DNA of 64,000 nt, taken from CAYMUR01 sp964393615 (GTDB lineage Bacteria > Planctomycetota > Planctomycetia > Pirellulales > Pirellulaceae). The notes beneath the pieces were generated by a model that saw only the letters and a list, made by a program, of their open reading frames with translations, was not told the DNA's origin and ran no database searches. Below are positions 61,988-64,000 of the stretch, one piece after another. The DNA is taken from assembly GCA_964393615.1 (NCBI GenBank), contig CAYMUR010000008.1, positions 37,160-101,159 of the forward strand, in the 5' to 3' direction. The translations under genes were made by a program, and so were the position numbers. Position 1 is the first letter of the stretch, and every line of letters starts with the position of its first letter.

Positions 61988-63172
61988 TTATTGAACCAAC
62001 ACCGACCGTTTCGCCGCCACTGCCGCCGACTCAAACGCGTCAATCAGTAGTCCGGTTAGATCACCACCGGTCGCACCGGTCGCATTAAAATGGTCCGCGC
62101 CGGTCATTTCCGCGATGTCCTTCATCAAAGCAACATCCGCCTCATTTCCGAGACTGATCGTGTAGACTTGGACGTCATTCAGATCTGCATAGCCGGCCGC
62201 ATCCAGGGCATACTGGCTGGCATCTATCGTAGGTCGATTGGCATGTCCATCACTCATGAGAACAACCACCTTCTTGGCATTCGTCCGGCCTGAATTGTGG
62301 TTCACAAGAAAATGGACCGCATCGTAAAGCGCGGCACCAGTTCCGGTAAATCCGTCCTCAAAGTGCCCTTTATATTTCGCCGCTTGCAGGTTGGACTGGG
62401 AGAGGATCTTATCCCGCAGGTCGTCGAAATCCTTGGTAATAAATGATTCTAGCACTCCGCGGTGATGGTCCGCGGAGGCGTGAAATCCCGAATCATACAG
62501 CGAACTGCTATGTCCCTCGAAACTGGGATCGTAGTAATCTGGATTGGCTGATAGACCCATCACACCTATCTGGTCGTCACTTTCAAAATCTTCCACAACA
62601 TCTACGAATGCCGGAGCCGCATTCCATAACGCCTGAATTCGACCTTTGGTGCCCATCGACCCGGACAAATCTAGCACCATACAAAAATCGAGACGTCTCG
62701 TTCCGCCAGTCGCCACGGCTGAACCAACGACATCAAAATCCTGTTTACCCCAAATACGCGCAAAGAAATAGTTTTCGCCGGCCTGTGTACCTTGCACGCG
62801 AACAGCGGTCGGTGTGTCATTGGTCACGGTAAATACCTGTGCATCTTCGTCCCAATCACCCGTTTCGACGACGATCGCGTGGTCCGGTATGGTTTGGTTC
62901 ATTCCAACACGGTTCAGTTGAATAAACCGCGCAGCTTCCGAGGCGGCCCCCTCGATATCGCTTGCGTCCTGTTTCAGTTTCAGATTAGCCGCTAATGCTG
63001 CAGAATCCACGGCATTTTGAATCTGAACGCGGTCCAGGTAAATAATCCCCAGGTCAACCGCAAAAGCAGTCATCCCGACAACCACCACGATCAGAAACAC
63101 CATCAGGATGAGCGTCGCTCCACGACGTGATTTATTCCGGTGACCTGACAGTGAAAGGGGCCTTTTGGACAT
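61988..63172 (-). CDS. TadG-like protein with von Willebrand A domain
   Basis: The ATG at 63172 is preferred over 63205; MSKRPLSLSGHRNKSRRGATLILMVFLIV gives a basic start and a transmembrane helix, as in TadE/G proteins. LAVDLGII-like VDLGIIYLDRVQIQNAVDSAALAA is the conserved TadG N-terminal block. The VWA domain follows (about 170-380) with DFCMVLDLSGSMGTKGR, where D-x-S-G-S is the metal-ion-dependent adhesion site, and VVVLMSDGHANRP. It is 394 residues long. TadG-like proteins help assemble or anchor Tad pili at the cell surface; with a VWA domain it may bind a partner. The TadE-like gene lies just upstream on the same strand. Confidence 0.87.
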   Translation of the reverse strand: MSKRPLSLSGHRNKSRRGATLILMVFLIVVVVGMTAFAVDLGIIYLDRVQIQNAVDSAALAANLKLKQDASDIEGAASEAARFIQLNRVGMNQTIPDHAIVVETGDWDEDAQVFTVTNDTPTAVRVQGTQAGENYFFARIWGKQDFDVVGSAVATGGTRRLDFCMVLDLSGSMGTKGRIQALWNAAPAFVDVVEDFESDDQIGVMGLSANPDYYDPSFEGHSSSLYDSGFHASADHHRGVLESFITKDFDDLRDKILSQSNLQAAKYKGHFEDGFTGTGAALYDAVHFLVNHNSGRTNAKKVVVLMSDGHANRPTIDASQYALDAAGYADLNDVQVYTISLGNEADVALMKDIAEMTGADHFNATGATGGDLTGLLIDAFESAAVAAKRSVLVQ

Positions 63173-63337
63173 ATACAAATCTCTTTTGACAAAGGTTAAT
63201 GGCAAGAACGCCCTTCGCCCGATGCGTCAGGTCGAACCGAGTTCGAGACCCAAAGCCTGGCTCGATTTACAACACTAAAATGCACCGCTGGGTGCCGCAC
63301 ATGCAGACCCTCCCGAAAACACATCCCATCGTTGTTG

Positions 63338-63775
63338 TCAGGTATTTAACTCGGACTCGGAATTTCCTTCACGTGGCAACGTTGATGCCCCTGACAATGT
63401 TATCGCTCCCATAAATCTGGGCACCGGAAGCCAGCAGAATTCCTTGTAAGGCACCGACACCTTCACAGTAACGGCCTCCCAAAGGGAAGCGTCGGTTAGT
63501 GGATCCGGAGTGATCTCAATATGCGACGAAGGTACTGTGATTCCGGCCGCAGCCATCAACTTGGCAACCGCGTTTTCAACATCCAGCTCCTGCGCCTCAT
63601 CCAAGATCGCCTGCCGGCACCCCACCCGAGCCGCTTCTTCTAACACATGGATGACCATCACGGCACGTGCCACTTCGATACACCCAAACATCAAAGAAAA
63701 TAACACGGGAGCGATCATCGCAAATTCAACCACCGTTGTGCCAGAACGACTATTTGACAGTACCCGTCGCAACAT
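63338..63775 (-). CDS. TadE-like pseudopilin-type protein
   Basis: The 145-residue protein begins MLRRVLSNSRSGTTVVEFAMIAPVLFSLMFGCIEVARAVMV: a short basic leader, G-T-T-V-V-E-F with the conserved Glu of TadE, and a hydrophobic helix. In Tad systems such prepilin-like proteins are cleaved by the TadV peptidase after the Gly. The rest is a soluble domain with two Cys residues (CRQAILDEAQ and KEFCWL). It lies about 165 bases upstream of the TadG/VWA gene on the same strand, so both probably belong to one pilus-like operon. Confidence 0.88.
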   Translation of the reverse strand: MLRRVLSNSRSGTTVVEFAMIAPVLFSLMFGCIEVARAVMVIHVLEEAARVGCRQAILDEAQELDVENAVAKLMAAAGITVPSSHIEITPDPLTDASLWEAVTVKVSVPYKEFCWLPVPRFMGAITLSGASTLPREGNSESELNT

Positions 63776-63925
63776 GTCGGCTAAACCTTCTCCCTCTTAA
63801 TGCGTCACCATCCGGCGCGTTATTGGAAACATAAACACTCGTCAAAAACAGTCCTATCAACATGCTGTCTCGATGGGGGGAGAGGGGAGGGAACAGCATG
63901 CATCCAATATCTCCAGGCAGCCTGT

Positions 63926-64000
63926 TTACCAGCCCCACCACCAACGCCACCAACGCCGCCAGCCCCCGTCATCATCGTCATCATCGTCATCATCGTCACC
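63926..64000 (-). CDS. C-terminus of a possible Asp-rich/Trp-rich protein (cut by window edge)
   Basis: From the right edge the reverse strand reads Gly, ten consecutive Asp, GGWRRWWRWWWGW and a TAA stop at 63926. The start lies outside the window. The sequence is low complexity and a neighbouring frame is also open across the same stretch (Met/Thr repeats then Gly-rich), so coding is uncertain. Its position directly upstream of a TadE-like gene on the same strand makes a small cell-surface or pilus-associated protein possible. The 9-bp DNA repeat (GATGATGAC) itself may be the real feature. Confidence 0.4.
   Translation of the reverse strand, partial: GDDDDDDDDDDGGWRRWWRWWWGW

Noticed and set aside
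63750..63953. 67-codon open frame over the TadE start
   Set aside because: Overlaps the TadE-like gene in another frame and is low-complexity at its N-terminus.

Overview
The window looks like a piece of a planctomycete (Pirellulales-like) chromosome, probably a draft or metagenome-derived scaffold because it carries three N gaps (15575-15584, 41351-41360, 58707-58806). The assignment rests on family content: a Planctomycete cytochrome C/DUF1549/LamG/DUF1553 protein next to a DUF1501 protein, DUF1080 proteins, several Tat-exported Gfo/Idh/MocA oxidoreductases, a huge lamin-tail/CotH/dockerin protein whose N-terminus carries a LEQRRLL-type motif, and many type I sulfatases. No rRNA, tRNA, CRISPR array, insertion sequence or prophage was recognised.

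Region 1 (about 1-45 kb) is an export-rich carbohydrate and organosulfate region. It holds the N-terminus of a sulfatase (1-390, minus), a GH29-type fucosidase with a C-terminal DNRLRE module (847), a second sulfatase (2933), a calcineurin-like phosphoesterase that runs out of frame into a beta-propeller glycosidase-like module (5055-8203), a sodium/solute symporter, two DUF1080 proteins, two Tat-type Gfo/Idh/MocA proteins, a second propeller protein (13301-14962), an SGNH hydrolase interrupted by a gap, the 2359-residue CotH/LTD/LamG/dockerin protein, a tandem alpha/beta-hydrolase, the DUF1549/DUF1553 + DUF1501 pair, a cupin-cupin-SMP-30 fusion, a Tat-exported TIM-barrel-like protein and a third sulfatase. 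Most have signal peptides or Tat signals, so the picture is extracytoplasmic desulfation and trimming of sulfated (perhaps fucose-containing) polysaccharide followed by uptake and redox or isomerase steps. No TonB/SusCD system and no sulfatase-maturing enzyme lies in the window.

Region 2 (about 41.7-49.2 kb) is mixed: a DMT permease, a sugar-phosphate isomerase/epimerase-like protein in a short operon with a TVP38/DedA-like membrane protein, a cytoplasmic Gfo/Idh/MocA dehydrogenase, a PhyH-type dioxygenase, a PLP threonine/serine dehydratase and an apparently orphan PIN-domain protein.

Region 3 (about 49-64 kb) is mainly housekeeping: a zinc-ribbon membrane protein, a Rieske + cytochrome b/c quinol oxidoreductase operon coupled by an ATGA overlap, an NrnA-like DHH phosphoesterase, ribF, nnrD, larB, argG (followed by a 16-bp tandem repeat that runs into a 100-N gap), a nucleoside-symporter-like MFS protein, an unknown secreted protein, and a Tad-pilus-type pair (a VWA/TadG-like and a TadE-like protein). 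At the right edge lies the C-terminus of a possible protein with ten aspartates and a Trp/Arg-rich end.

The most unusual observations are a LamG module nested inside another beta-sandwich in the giant protein, the frameshifted phosphoesterase-propeller fusion with a 26-bp perfect palindrome in its coding sequence, the tandem hydrolase whose first nucleophile elbow lacks serine, the cupin-cupin-SMP-30 fusion, and the Asp/Trp tail at the window edge. I did not find a clear, previously undescribed defence or mobile system.
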